From: Holosporales bacterium
GTDB lineage: Bacteria > Pseudomonadota > Alphaproteobacteria > Caedimonadales > UBA9215
Assembly: GCA_003503995.1 (NCBI GenBank)
Contig: DOCA01000151.1
Location: forward strand, 7,898 to 24,491
Direction of reading: 5' to 3'
Length of the DNA: 16,594 bases
Each line of letters opens with the position of its first letter. The stretch's first letter is position 1. Of this stretch, positions 1-8,659 are shown in pieces. The notes under the pieces were generated by a model. The model did not search any database, was not told the DNA's origin, and saw nothing but the letters and a program-made list of their open reading frames with translations. A program made the position numbers and the translations under genes.

Positions 1-7
1 TGTTTGT

Positions 8-13
8 TATAAT
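8..13 (+). promoter_or_regulatory. Extended -10 element of the lysS promoter
   Basis: A perfect TATAAT preceded by TG one base upstream (TGTTATAAT at 5-13) forms an extended -10 box. The -35 region would lie outside the window. The predicted transcription start is near 19-21, almost touching the first ATG (22) and about 13 nt before the second ATG (34). Confidence 0.65.
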
Positions 14-33
14 CTTAAAGAATGAAGCTAATT

Positions 34-1578
34 ATGTCTAACGCCCAAATTTCTGAATCAGCCTCCATTGACTCACAAGAGCTAGAGCTCGTTACCCAAG
101 AGCTCGCCAACGAGAAAAATCAGTTCAGAGCAGCCCGTTTGCAAAAACTGAAAAATCTTTTGGAATCAGGGATTAAACCTTTTCCATCAGCTTTTAAAAA
201 AACACACGAAATTCAGGATGTTATTAAGAGCTACGGCCACCTTGAAAATGATCAAGAAACCAAAGATTCTGTAACCGTTGCAGGTCGTATTCGCTCTTCT
301 CGTAACAATGGTATGTTTATCGATTTGCACGATACCCACGGTAAAATTCAGATCTTCTCCCATAAAAATTACTCTCCAGAAGAGGTGATGCAATTGGTAA
401 AGCCTCTCGATATTGGCGACCATATTGGTGTGACGGGTTATGTGCGCCGTACTCCTCGGGGCGAACTTACCATCAATGCACAAGAAGTTACTTTTCTCGG
501 AAAGGCCTTACTACCGTTGCCTGAAAAATATCATGGCCTCAGCGATATTGAGACACGTTATCGTCAACGTTATTTAGATCTTATCATGAGTGAAGAATCA
601 CGGAACACCTTGCGTAAGCGCTCAGCCATTACCTCTGCCATTCGCCAATACCTTATTGAAGATGGTTTTTTGGAAGTCGAAACGCCTATGCTTCACCCCA
701 TTGCAGGAGGGGCATTGGCCAAGCCTTTTACAACCCACCATAATGCCCTCGAGATGGACCTTTTTTTACGTATTGCCCCTGAACTTTATTTAAAGAAACT
801 CATTGTGGGTGGTTTAAGCGACAAGATTTTTGAGTTAAACCGTTGCTTTAGAAACGAAGGTGTTTCAACACGTCATAACCCAGAGTTTACGCAGGTTGAA
901 CTCTACCAGGCTTATGCAGATTATAACGATGTGATGAACCTCACCGAATCTATGATCTCGCAAGTTGCCGAAAAAGTACTAGGCAAAACCTCAGTGGAAT
1001 TTAGCGAGGGCAAAGTTATTGAGTTTAAAGCCCCTTGGCGCAGAGCCTCCATGTGTGCTCTTATTGAAGAAGAAACCAATGTTGACTTCAATACCATTCC
1101 AACGGCTGATGAAGCTATTGCAGCTGCGAAAGCTCTTGGGGTTCAAGTGAAAGAGGGGACACCTTGGGGTAAAGTTGTTGAGGCTGTCTTTGAAGAAAAG
1201 GTCGAAGAACTTCTCATTCAGCCAACCCATGTAACGGAACTCCCTCTTGATATTTCACCCCTTGCTAAAAAGCACCCAACGGACTCTCGCTTAACAGAGC
1301 GTTTTGAAACCTATGTGAATGGATGGGAAATTGCCAATGGCTTTTCCGAGCTTAATGATCCCATTGATCAACGCAAGCGTTTCGAAACCCAAGTCTGCGA
1401 TAAAGAAGGCGGTGATGATGAAGCCCATGATATGGATGAAGATTTCATCACGGCCCTTGAATATGGTCTGCCGCCAACCGGTGGTCTTGGTGTGGGTATC
1501 GATCGCTTGACTATGCTCCTAACAGCATCCCCCAGCATTAGAGATGTCATTGCTTTCCCAGCCATGAAGGCAAAGTAA
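34..1578 (+). CDS. lysS: Lysyl-tRNA synthetase, class II
   Basis: Charges tRNA-Lys with lysine using ATP in the cytoplasm. The N-terminal half carries the OB-fold anticodon-binding domain (about residues 80-155, VAGRIRSSR through GYVRRTPRGELT), followed by the class II catalytic domain. Motif 2 reads FRNEGVSTRHNPEFTQVE, and motif 3 reads GGLGVGIDRL near the C-terminus, followed by RDVIAFPAMK. This is a full-length enzyme of about 514 residues (E. coli LysS is about 505). There are two in-frame ATGs, at 22 and 34. I prefer 34 because a GAAG lies 6 nt upstream and the -10 box at 8-13 would place the RNA start too close to 22. The gene is convergent with the cyclase gene. Most alphaproteobacteria are known for a class I LysRS (lysK), so a class II enzyme here is unusual if the host assignment is right. 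Identification is secure. Confidence 0.97.
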   Translation: MSNAQISESASIDSQELELVTQELANEKNQFRAARLQKLKNLLESGIKPFPSAFKKTHEIQDVIKSYGHLENDQETKDSVTVAGRIRSSRNNGMFIDLHDTHGKIQIFSHKNYSPEEVMQLVKPLDIGDHIGVTGYVRRTPRGELTINAQEVTFLGKALLPLPEKYHGLSDIETRYRQRYLDLIMSEESRNTLRKRSAITSAIRQYLIEDGFLEVETPMLHPIAGGALAKPFTTHHNALEMDLFLRIAPELYLKKLIVGGLSDKIFELNRCFRNEGVSTRHNPEFTQVELYQAYADYNDVMNLTESMISQVAEKVLGKTSVEFSEGKVIEFKAPWRRASMCALIEEETNVDFNTIPTADEAIAAAKALGVQVKEGTPWGKVVEAVFEEKVEELLIQPTHVTELPLDISPLAKKHPTDSRLTERFETYVNGWEIANGFSELNDPIDQRKRFETQVCDKEGGDDEAHDMDEDFITALEYGLPPTGGLGVGIDRLTMLLTASPSIRDVIAFPAMKAK

Positions 1579-1662
1579 GGCTTTTTTCTTTCTTTAGAAA
1601 AATACCGCTGCTCATCATAAGACCTACTTAGAGCATTTACAAAACTCCCCTAAGGGATAATT

Positions 1663-3801
1663 CTATTTTTCTGTCATCACCGCAACGCCTTGCCATGATT
1701 CACCTGGTGGTGAAGCTTTGAAGTCATTACAACGTGCAATAAATAAATCGGGCATATAGTCTTTGGGATATTTTTTCTTAATTTTCTTATATTTTTCTAT
1801 AGCACCGTCCCAGTCCTGTTCTAAATAGAGGGCAAATGCCTCTTTCGTCATTTTTGCAAATTCCTGGGCAACTTCCATATCAAGTTTCTTGTTTTGGTCT
1901 TCAGAAACTTCATAAAGCAGCTCATAGATTGCAACAGCAATATGTTTACCTTTAACTGCAACCATGTCTAAAGGGCGACAAATGAATTTGTGACGAACAT
2001 TCTTATAAGTCTCATGACTTATAATAACTTCCGTATGGTAGTATTTATTAATACTTTCAAGGCGAGCGCCCAAATTCACACTATCTCCAAAAGCAGAATA
2101 GTTCAGGCGATCCTCGGAACCAATATTACCGACAATGGCATCTCCCGTATGAATTCCAAAACGCGTGTAAAGAGCGGGTTTTCCATCAAGCTCCCATGTT
2201 TTGTTAAGCTCCTCTAAACGCTCTTTACAAGCCAAAGCCGTTTTGCAAGCCAAAAGTGGGTGCTGAGGGTCGTCCATCGGAGCGCCCCAAAATGTCATAA
2301 TAGCGTCTCCAATGTACTTATCAATTGTTCCATTATTGTCTTGGATAATATGAGTCAGCTGATTAAGGTAATCAGACAAATGCACAATAAGTTTTTCAGA
2401 AGACATTTTTTCAGAAATTGTTGTAAAGTTTTCAATGTCTGTGAACATTAGAGTGATATTGCGTTTCCGCCCACCAATTTTGGCCCCAGAACCAGATTCT
2501 ATCAATTTTGTCACAACAGCTTTGGGCACAAAGCGGGAAAAGTCCCTAAGGCTTTGCTTCATATGCATCAAAGCTTTATTCATCTTTTGAATTTCTGAGA
2601 AATAGGATGGCTTTATATCACTTTCATCAATCTCAAAACGTGCAATAGAGGTCATCGCATTGGACGCCCGCGTAATAGGTCGGGCAATGTTTCTTGAAAT
2701 GATATAAATTAAAACACCTGATAAAGCCAGAATAATAAGGGAAAAAATCATCATCAATTCCGTGATGTCATCAATTGCCCCTGTGAGTTCTTTTTTAGGG
2801 ACAATGAAGCCGATAAGCCACTTCTTTTCAAATTTTTCACCAAATTCCTTGAAACGAATCAAGAATTCAACGCCCTTATCAGAAATAATAAATCTTTTTT
2901 TATTTGTTTTTTGATAATGCTTAAACGCATCTATTAATATTTTATTTTTTGTGTCTTTAAAAGTTGGCAGAGTTGTCTTAACACTATTGTCTAATCTATG
3001 GATATTAGGATAACCAACTACTTCACCGTGTGGATTAAAAATAAAGGCAAAACCAGTTTTACCAATTTTATGTTGCGTCAATAAATCTGAAATAACATCC
3101 ATCGTAATATCTGCAGAGATAACTATTTTCACTTTTCCTTCCTCATTGGTAACAGGCGTAGCAGCCGTTACACCAACTTTTTGAGACAAAAGAAACATAT
3201 AGGGATCAGACCAATAAGGTTTTCTTGTATCTTCTGCACCTCTATACCACGGGCGATGACGAGGATCAAAATACTCCGTTGACCTTGGGCGTTCTTGAAG
3301 GGCAACGACCCTTCCTTTTTTATCTAAGAATTTATGAAATTCCGTTATAACGCCAGAATGACGGTTAATCACACGAACTTCGTAACGGACGTTTTTAGGA
3401 AGAGGAAGCTTTTCTGCATAAGGATAGGTAGCGCCCTCCTTAACAAGACGAACAGCAACAAAATCCCCTTCGGAATCTCCACTGAAAAAACCAGCAATTT
3501 GAGGGTACAATTCTAACATCTTCATGGCCTGCATGGTGATATCATCAATGGCGTCCAAGACGTTCGTTTCTGACTGAGAAAACCATGCCATAAATTGTGT
3601 TGTTATTTTTGCAGGTAATAAATAATTTTGAGTATCACTCAAAATCATTTCAGTTTTAACCTGAATATCTGCTTCCACGTCTTCCATAAAAGAATCAGTG
3701 GTTTTTATATAATTATAGTAAATAATAGAACCACAGGAAAACATAAGCACCATTAGGAAACTTACGAGAATTGTGATTTGAATACTAAACTTTCGTTTCA
3801 T
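1663..3801 (-). CDS. Membrane-bound class III adenylate/guanylate cyclase with Cache sensor
   Basis: Predicted to make cAMP (or cGMP) in response to an extracytoplasmic signal. Order in the 712 residues: transmembrane helix at about 9-30; a large periplasmic region at about 45-345 that looks like a double Cache sensor (RPWYRGAEDTRKPYWSDPY and GFAFIFNPHGEVVGYP); a second helix at about 348-369; a HAMP linker beginning RNIARPITRAS; a class III cyclase domain at about 445-605; and a C-terminal extension with a TPR-like stretch (QEFAKMTKEAFALYLEQDWD). Catalytic residues are all present: metal-binding D455 and D499, substrate Lys K495 (DKYIGD), Ser569 at the Asp/Thr position of the base-recognition pair, and N576/R580 for the transition state. 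K/S favours ATP, but this needs assay. A GAG 8 nt before the ATG supports the start. It is the last gene of the minus-strand block, 98 nt after tpiA. Confidence 0.93.
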   Translation of the reverse strand: MKRKFSIQITILVSFLMVLMFSCGSIIYYNYIKTTDSFMEDVEADIQVKTEMILSDTQNYLLPAKITTQFMAWFSQSETNVLDAIDDITMQAMKMLELYPQIAGFFSGDSEGDFVAVRLVKEGATYPYAEKLPLPKNVRYEVRVINRHSGVITEFHKFLDKKGRVVALQERPRSTEYFDPRHRPWYRGAEDTRKPYWSDPYMFLLSQKVGVTAATPVTNEEGKVKIVISADITMDVISDLLTQHKIGKTGFAFIFNPHGEVVGYPNIHRLDNSVKTTLPTFKDTKNKILIDAFKHYQKTNKKRFIISDKGVEFLIRFKEFGEKFEKKWLIGFIVPKKELTGAIDDITELMMIFSLIILALSGVLIYIISRNIARPITRASNAMTSIARFEIDESDIKPSYFSEIQKMNKALMHMKQSLRDFSRFVPKAVVTKLIESGSGAKIGGRKRNITLMFTDIENFTTISEKMSSEKLIVHLSDYLNQLTHIIQDNNGTIDKYIGDAIMTFWGAPMDDPQHPLLACKTALACKERLEELNKTWELDGKPALYTRFGIHTGDAIVGNIGSEDRLNYSAFGDSVNLGARLESINKYYHTEVIISHETYKNVRHKFICRPLDMVAVKGKHIAVAIYELLYEVSEDQNKKLDMEVAQEFAKMTKEAFALYLEQDWDGAIEKYKKIKKKYPKDYMPDLFIARCNDFKASPPGESWQGVAVMTEK

Positions 3802-3899
3802 AAAATATACTCACGCCTTGTCTCTAGCTAGCCTGGGCTCAAAAGGTTTAAATTTAATTAAAATTCTCTTTTTTTATAAAAAAATTCACAAAAAAACTC

Positions 3900-4631
3900 T
3901 CAAACTGCGATAGCAATTTTCCAGAACTCGCTTGCCTTCAGACTTGCACCTCCAACTAGAACACCTCCCACTGCTGGAAGGGATAAAATAGAAGAGGCAT
4001 TCTCTCCCTTAACAGATCCTCCATAAAGAATAAAAGGGGATAAAGCATATTCACTGGATAGGGTTTTCTCAACAAAAGCGCATGTATTTTGAATATCTTC
4101 AGGGCTAGCAACTTTGCCTGTTCCAATGGCCCAAACAGGTTCATAGGCAACAACAATGTTTTTATTTTTCTTAAAATTTTCAAGCGCTTTTAACTGCTCT
4201 TTTAAAACATCTTGCGTGCGGTTGGCTTCATAATCAGCATCACTTTCTCCAATACAGAAAATAGGTTGCAAACCAGCATCAAGAGCTTGGTGGATTTTTT
4301 TAGAAAAGAGAGCGTTAGATTCTTTGTGCTGTTGGCGACGCTCCGAATGCCCAATAAGAACATAGTCACACCCTATGTCATCTAACATTTGAGCACTCAC
4401 TTCACCGGTATAAGCCCCCTCCAAAGCTGCAGAACAATCTTGGGCTCCAATTTTAATATCACTCTTTTTTAGATCATTTCTGAGAGCATCCAAATAGGGA
4501 GCTGGAGGACAAATGACAAGAGTATTTTTCGTTTCAGTTTCTTGAGCTAGAGCCGTAATCTGCTGACAAAACTTATGAGTATTTTTTAAAGTACCATTCA
4601 TCTTCCAGTTGGCTACAATAAGTTTTGTCAT
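3900..4631 (-). CDS. tpiA: Triosephosphate isomerase
   Basis: Interconverts dihydroxyacetone phosphate and glyceraldehyde 3-phosphate in glycolysis and gluconeogenesis. A complete TIM barrel of 243 residues with all hallmarks: N8 and K10 in ANWKMN, catalytic H95 in GHSERR, catalytic E164 in AYEPVWAIGTG, and the phosphate-binding YGGSV and GGASL loops. The frame is open 24 nt further upstream to a TTG, but the ATG at 4631 is chosen because an AGGAGAG ribosome-binding site precedes it by about 6-8 nt and the MTKLIVANWKMN start matches the family. It lies 29 nt after metG. Many alphaproteobacteria keep tpiA next to secG or pyrG, so its position behind metG is a rearrangement. Confidence 0.97.
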   Translation of the reverse strand: MTKLIVANWKMNGTLKNTHKFCQQITALAQETETKNTLVICPPAPYLDALRNDLKKSDIKIGAQDCSAALEGAYTGEVSAQMLDDIGCDYVLIGHSERRQQHKESNALFSKKIHQALDAGLQPIFCIGESDADYEANRTQDVLKEQLKALENFKKNKNIVVAYEPVWAIGTGKVASPEDIQNTCAFVEKTLSSEYALSPFILYGGSVKGENASSILSLPAVGGVLVGGASLKASEFWKIAIAV

Positions 4632-4660
4632 AAGGTTCTCTCCTGTTTCTTTCAAAGATA

Positions 4661-6193
4661 TTATTTTTCTTCAGCAATAATTCTAGGGAAAACACCCTCT
4701 GGTTTTGGGATATCAACTCCAGAAATTAACGGTGTTTCAAGAGCATGAATGTCTCTTCGATCCTTAGAAACCGCCAATTGATCCAATATTTTCCCAGCTG
4801 CATTTGGTATAATCGCCTGTGCTACAATGGCCACATGGCGAATGGTTTCAGCTAAGACATATAAAACCGTATTCATGCGCTCAATACCTGTTTTACGTAA
4901 GGCCCATGGCTCTTCTTTATCTACATAACGGTTAGCTTCACCAACAACGGCCCAAATTTCTTCACACATCTTATGCAAGGCTTGTTCATTGGCATGTTCT
5001 CTCACTTTTTCAGGCATATCAGCTGCTAATTTTAAGAGGGCTTTATCATTTTCTGTAAAAGCATTCGGGAGAGGAATCTGACCTTGAGCATGCTTGAAAG
5101 CAAAGGATAAAACACGCTGCACGAGGTTTCCGATATCATTAGCAAGATCTGAATTAATACGAGAAACTAAAGCACTTGTTGAAAAATCAGCATCCCGCCC
5201 AAAAGTGGCTTCTCTCAAAAGAAAATAGCGAATTTGATCAGCCCCATAAGTTTCAACAACCTCAAAAGGATCAATAGTATTGCCCGTCGATTTTGAGATT
5301 TTTTCTCCCTCGAGAGTCCACCATCCATGGGCAAAAAGACGCTTTGGCAGGGGCAGACCTGCAGCCATTAAAAGAGCTGGCCAATACACGCCGTGAAAAC
5401 GAATAATATCCTTACCTAAAATGTGAATAGCTTCGGGCCAAAAACGTTTAAAGTCAGTCGCATTTTCGTCAGGGAAGCCAAGATTACTAATGTAGTTGGG
5501 GAGCGCATCAACCCACACATACATTACATGATCGGGATCATTGGGAACCGGAATGCCCCATTTAAAGCTTGAACGGGAAACGCAAAGATCTTTCAACCCT
5601 CCTTTAACGAAGCTTTTAACTTCATTAAGACGAGATTTTGGTGCAATAAAATCAGGATTATTTTCATAAAGGTCAAGAAGTTTATCTTGCCATTCTGAAA
5701 GACGAAAGAAGTAACTAGGCTCCTCAACCCAAGTCACTTCAGTGCCTGTGGGGGCTTTACCGTCAACGATTTCGTCCTCGTTGTAAAAGGCTTCGTCTCG
5801 TACAGAATACCATCCCTTATAGGTAGACTTATAAATTTGCCCTTTCTCAACAAGCTTCATCCACAAGGCTTGCGCAGATTTCTTGTGATGTTCCTGAGTT
5901 GTTCTAATAAATGCGTCATTGGTGAAGCCAAAAAGATCGCTCAACTTGTGAAATTCTTGAGAAATATCATCGACATATTCTTGGGGAGTAATGCCTTTTG
6001 CCAAAGCAGATTGTTCAACTTTTTGGCCATGCTCATCGGTTCCCGTCAGAAACTTAACGTCTCTGCCATCAAGGCGCATAAAACGTGCCAAAGTATCTGC
6101 TGCAATGGTGGTATAGGCCGTGCCAATATGAGGCTTAGCGTTAACATAGTAAATGGGCGTGGTGATATAATACGGTTTTTTTTTGGGTGTCAT
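4661..6193 (-). CDS. metG: Methionyl-tRNA synthetase
   Basis: Charges tRNA-Met and initiator tRNA with methionine. Class I enzyme: HIGT signature at residues 22-25 (PHIGTAY), GTDEHGQK at 51-58, KISKS at 298-302, and an alpha-helical anticodon-binding region in the last third. At 510 residues it is the short form with no C-terminal EMAP/tRNA-binding domain. The connective peptide (WYSVRDEAFYNEDE through FFRLSEWQDKL) has no cysteine zinc knuckle, as usual for alphaproteobacterial enzymes. It follows holB after 102 nt, an order conserved in alphaproteobacteria (holB-metG-tatD), but the expected tatD is replaced by tpiA. No strong ribosome-binding site is visible before the ATG. Confidence 0.97.
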   Translation of the reverse strand: MTPKKKPYYITTPIYYVNAKPHIGTAYTTIAADTLARFMRLDGRDVKFLTGTDEHGQKVEQSALAKGITPQEYVDDISQEFHKLSDLFGFTNDAFIRTTQEHHKKSAQALWMKLVEKGQIYKSTYKGWYSVRDEAFYNEDEIVDGKAPTGTEVTWVEEPSYFFRLSEWQDKLLDLYENNPDFIAPKSRLNEVKSFVKGGLKDLCVSRSSFKWGIPVPNDPDHVMYVWVDALPNYISNLGFPDENATDFKRFWPEAIHILGKDIIRFHGVYWPALLMAAGLPLPKRLFAHGWWTLEGEKISKSTGNTIDPFEVVETYGADQIRYFLLREATFGRDADFSTSALVSRINSDLANDIGNLVQRVLSFAFKHAQGQIPLPNAFTENDKALLKLAADMPEKVREHANEQALHKMCEEIWAVVGEANRYVDKEEPWALRKTGIERMNTVLYVLAETIRHVAIVAQAIIPNAAGKILDQLAVSKDRRDIHALETPLISGVDIPKPEGVFPRIIAEEK

Positions 6194-6230
6194 TATTTAT
6201 CTTTTACTCATTATTAATTACTAAAAAATT

Positions 6231-6287
6231 TCTATAGTCATTCCAAAAAGGTCCCAGACGTCGTCATTCGTTCCTAAACTATAAGGC
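6231..6287. repeat. Possible degenerate intergenic repeat, copy 1
   Basis: In the 102-nt holB-metG gap a segment is bounded by CTATAG (6233) and CTATAA (about 6279-6284), with the core GTCAT-N5-CCTAAA-CTATA inside. A similarly organised segment, in the reverse orientation, sits at the right end of the window (16541-16592). GTCATTC also occurs twice as a direct repeat here. The two copies have diverged, so this is a tentative call; many copies elsewhere in the genome would confirm it. Confidence 0.3.
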
Positions 6288-6295
6288 CTAACCTA

Positions 6296-7327
6296 TCATC
6301 TTTGATGCAGACCAGCCAATTCATGAAAAACGCAAAGCAATGTTTGCTTCTTATCCAAAGAAAATATATGGGTCGTCCGCAAAATTTCTTGAATAGAAAA
6401 CCAAGACTCAACCCATTGATCAGGGCTTCGCTTGTTTAAAATGCCTTGTTCGTTGTTTTTCTGTTCAAGACTCAATGTATGGGCAACCCAATGGTTTAGA
6501 AAATCTGCAAAGAAAGACCAAGCAACCTCAGGATTAAGGGCCGTGTTTTTTAAAATAAATGTTTCTATAAAACCGTGAGTTGAGCGTAAGTCTTGAGCTG
6601 AGAGGTCTTTCATAACTTTTAAAAAAGCTTCATAAAAAGAGCGCCCTCCAAGATCATTAATCATCAATCCTAAACCAGGCCTCCCTGCAGAAATAGAGGC
6701 AAGAAAAGGAGCATCTTCTAGTTTTTTCTCTTCAAATAGAGCTTTAGTTTCCTGTTCCAAAAGCGGAGAAAATTGGATAATTTGAGCCCGCGACCGTAGG
6801 GTTGGCAAAACACTCTCTAGGTTCTGAGAAATCAAAATCAACAAGCATTTGTGAGGTGGTTCTTCAAGAACCTTTAACAGCGTATTAGCCCCCTTTGGGG
6901 TCAGATCATCAACACTGTCAATTACGGCAATGCGCCAGTTATCCTCAAGGGATGTTTGAGAGAAAAAATGAACAACAGACCTTGCTTTTTCAACGGAAAT
7001 ATCCTTTGTTACCTTTCCCTTTTCATCGGCTTGTTTTTCAAGAACAATAAAGTCCGGGTGGTTACCAGCTCTTAATAAATGGTCTGTTGAACTCAAGGAA
7101 GGAGCGGGAAGTTCTCCCAAACATTCCATAGAGTCATTCAAAAGGGCGCGTGCTAATTGATGAGCGAATGTTGCTTTACCAAGTCCTTTTGCGCCTGTAA
7201 AAAGGAGGCCATGGGGAAGACGTCCCGCCTTGTGAGCGATTTTTAAATGCTCAACAATAGAGGCATGTCCCACGAGGTGGTCAGCAAATCTCGGGTGAGA
7301 ATCAAAGGAAACGTTTGCAATGTTCAT
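6296..7327 (-). CDS. holB: DNA polymerase III delta' subunit (clamp loader)
   Basis: Part of the clamp loader that puts the beta sliding clamp on primed DNA. AAA+ protein of about 343 residues. The Walker-A-like loop GAKGLGKAT (45-53) is degenerate, as in alphaproteobacterial delta' proteins (GPxGIGKAT type). The sensor and helix region reads LLKVLEEPPHKCLLILISQ, and LRSRAQIIQF is the SRC-like motif in which Cys is replaced by Ala. The zinc-binding cysteine module of E. coli HolB is not evident. The frame extends upstream to a TTG at 7360, but the ATG at 7327 (MNIANVSFD) fits the family better. It lies 39 nt after the methyltransferase gene and before metG. A TATACT hexamer at 7334-7339 could start RNA at about the ATG itself. 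Confidence 0.92.
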   Translation of the reverse strand: MNIANVSFDSHPRFADHLVGHASIVEHLKIAHKAGRLPHGLLFTGAKGLGKATFAHQLARALLNDSMECLGELPAPSLSSTDHLLRAGNHPDFIVLEKQADEKGKVTKDISVEKARSVVHFFSQTSLEDNWRIAVIDSVDDLTPKGANTLLKVLEEPPHKCLLILISQNLESVLPTLRSRAQIIQFSPLLEQETKALFEEKKLEDAPFLASISAGRPGLGLMINDLGGRSFYEAFLKVMKDLSAQDLRSTHGFIETFILKNTALNPEVAWSFFADFLNHWVAHTLSLEQKNNEQGILNKRSPDQWVESWFSIQEILRTTHIFSLDKKQTLLCVFHELAGLHQR

Positions 7328-7333
7328 CAAAGT

Positions 7334-7339
7334 AGTATA
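7334..7339 (-). promoter_or_regulatory. Possible internal -10 element before holB
   Basis: On the minus strand TATACT lies 6 nt before the holB ATG, with TTGAAA 15 nt further upstream. The spacer is short, so this is a weak candidate. If used, the transcript would begin at or next to the ATG. Confidence 0.25.
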
Positions 7340-7366
7340 GCCCCATTTTTCTTTTTTCAAAGAAAA

Positions 7367-8644
7367 TTATCTCTCTAAATAAGCCATAATTTCAATGTGT
7401 GGCGTCCACATAAATTGGTCAACAGGGACAATTTCGTGGAGTTTAAAACCATGCTCCATCAGATATTTAGAATCCCTTGCAAAACTCTCTGCATTACAAG
7501 ATATGTAAACCAATTTCCTTATGGAAGAGTGAGCAATTTCATGGGTTTGTGTTTCTGCACCAGCTCTTGGAGGGTTCATGACAACCGCCTTAATACCATC
7601 GAGTTCGCTGCGCATTAGAGGCGTTTCAAAAAGGTTGCGCTCTTGAATTTTTAAAAGAGGTTCTTCTACTTTTTGGAGAGCACGCAGTGCTTGGCCATCA
7701 CATTCGATGCCTGTTACACTATGCCCTAACTTCGTAAGCGCCAGTGAAAGAGTTCCCCGCCCACAAAAGAGATCAATAAGTGTGTCTTGTGAGTTGCGCT
7801 CAAAAGGAAGGTGTTTTTCCAGAAATTGGGCGAAAATTTGATCAGAAGCTTCTGTTGCTTGGAGGAAGCCAAAAGCCGTGACCTCAACATCATGATTGCC
7901 AAACCGCACCGTTGGCGTTTCTGTAAAATATAGAATTTTTTCACGTTTCTTCACTTTATAAGCAAGGCGAATGATGCCTAAATCTTTTGCAAGATCTATC
8001 AAAGCTGTTTCACGGTCAGCACTCAAAGGCTCTTTAAAACCAGCGAGTAAGACGTCTAAGCCGTTCTGAGCCCGCGTTACAAAAAAATGAATCAGCTTTT
8101 CATGCTCTAAAAAGGGGGCGATAACCTCACGAAGAGGCTCGAAAAGAGGTAGAATATCGGGATGAATCAAAGAGCATGTACGAAGGTTAAAAGGCTTTTT
8201 ACTCTCAGCCTCATGAAAACCCATCTTAAGCTCGCCATCCCATTTGCGGGCCATAAAATCAATGCGGCGACGTTGACCCGCTCCCACAATAATAGGATCA
8301 GACACAAGGGATGTCTCAATGCCATGGGCCTCTAACGCATTGACGACGAGGGATTTTTTATAAGCTTCATAGGTTTTTGAAGAAAAATGCTGCAACAAAC
8401 AACCGCCGCAGGTTCCAAAGTGAGGGCAGGGCGCTTTAACCCGATCAGGAGAGGCTTCTTTAACCTCAAGAAGTTTACCCCATTTGCTCGTACGTGTCTT
8501 AAAGCGCTCTTCAATTTCAACAACTTCATGGGGTAATGCAAAAGGAATAGTTAAATCAACACCCTCAACAGAGGCTATGCCTTCTCCGCGTTTGGTCAAA
8601 GAATGTATGGTGACAGTATGATAGGGGTTTTCTGATTCGGACAT
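7367..8644 (-). CDS. TrmA/RlmD-family RNA 5-methyluridine methyltransferase with Fe-S cluster
   Basis: SAM-dependent methylation of C5 of a uridine in rRNA or tRNA. Order in 425 residues: TRAM RNA-binding domain (about 5-62); a four-cysteine Fe-S set C73, C79, C82 (CPHFGTCGGC) and C157 (RTCSL); a central RNA-binding region; then a Rossmann methyltransferase with DLFCGRG (291-297), NPPRAG (357-362), the catalytic nucleophile C383 in YISCN, and the probable general base E418 in HIEIM. This matches RlmD/RumA-like enzymes, although the precise target (rRNA versus tRNA) cannot be read from the sequence. The frame also opens at a TTG (8656), but I chose the ATG at 8644. It starts 15 nt after the Fis-like gene, so it is likely co-transcribed and perhaps translationally coupled. 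Confidence 0.9.
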   Translation of the reverse strand: MSESENPYHTVTIHSLTKRGEGIASVEGVDLTIPFALPHEVVEIEERFKTRTSKWGKLLEVKEASPDRVKAPCPHFGTCGGCLLQHFSSKTYEAYKKSLVVNALEAHGIETSLVSDPIIVGAGQRRRIDFMARKWDGELKMGFHEAESKKPFNLRTCSLIHPDILPLFEPLREVIAPFLEHEKLIHFFVTRAQNGLDVLLAGFKEPLSADRETALIDLAKDLGIIRLAYKVKKREKILYFTETPTVRFGNHDVEVTAFGFLQATEASDQIFAQFLEKHLPFERNSQDTLIDLFCGRGTLSLALTKLGHSVTGIECDGQALRALQKVEEPLLKIQERNLFETPLMRSELDGIKAVVMNPPRAGAETQTHEIAHSSIRKLVYISCNAESFARDSKYLMEHGFKLHEIVPVDQFMWTPHIEIMAYLER

Positions 8645-8659
8645 CTCTATAAGCAAAAA

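Noticed and set aside
1579..1662. A rho-independent terminator between lysS and the cyclase gene
   Set aside because: Only a weak AT stem (TTTTTC/GAAAAA) and a 3-4 bp CCCT-AGGG hairpin are seen; neither is convincing.
5837..6217. Plus-strand frame over the 5' end of metG
   Set aside because: Opposite to conserved MetRS motifs; no recognisable domain.
6194..6295. A tRNA or small RNA gene in the holB-metG gap
   Set aside because: No cloverleaf, no T-loop motif and no terminator; only the repeat-like segment is visible.
7726..7944. Short frames inside the RNA methyltransferase gene
   Set aside because: They overlap conserved catalytic regions of the methyltransferase in other frames and have no ribosome-binding sites.
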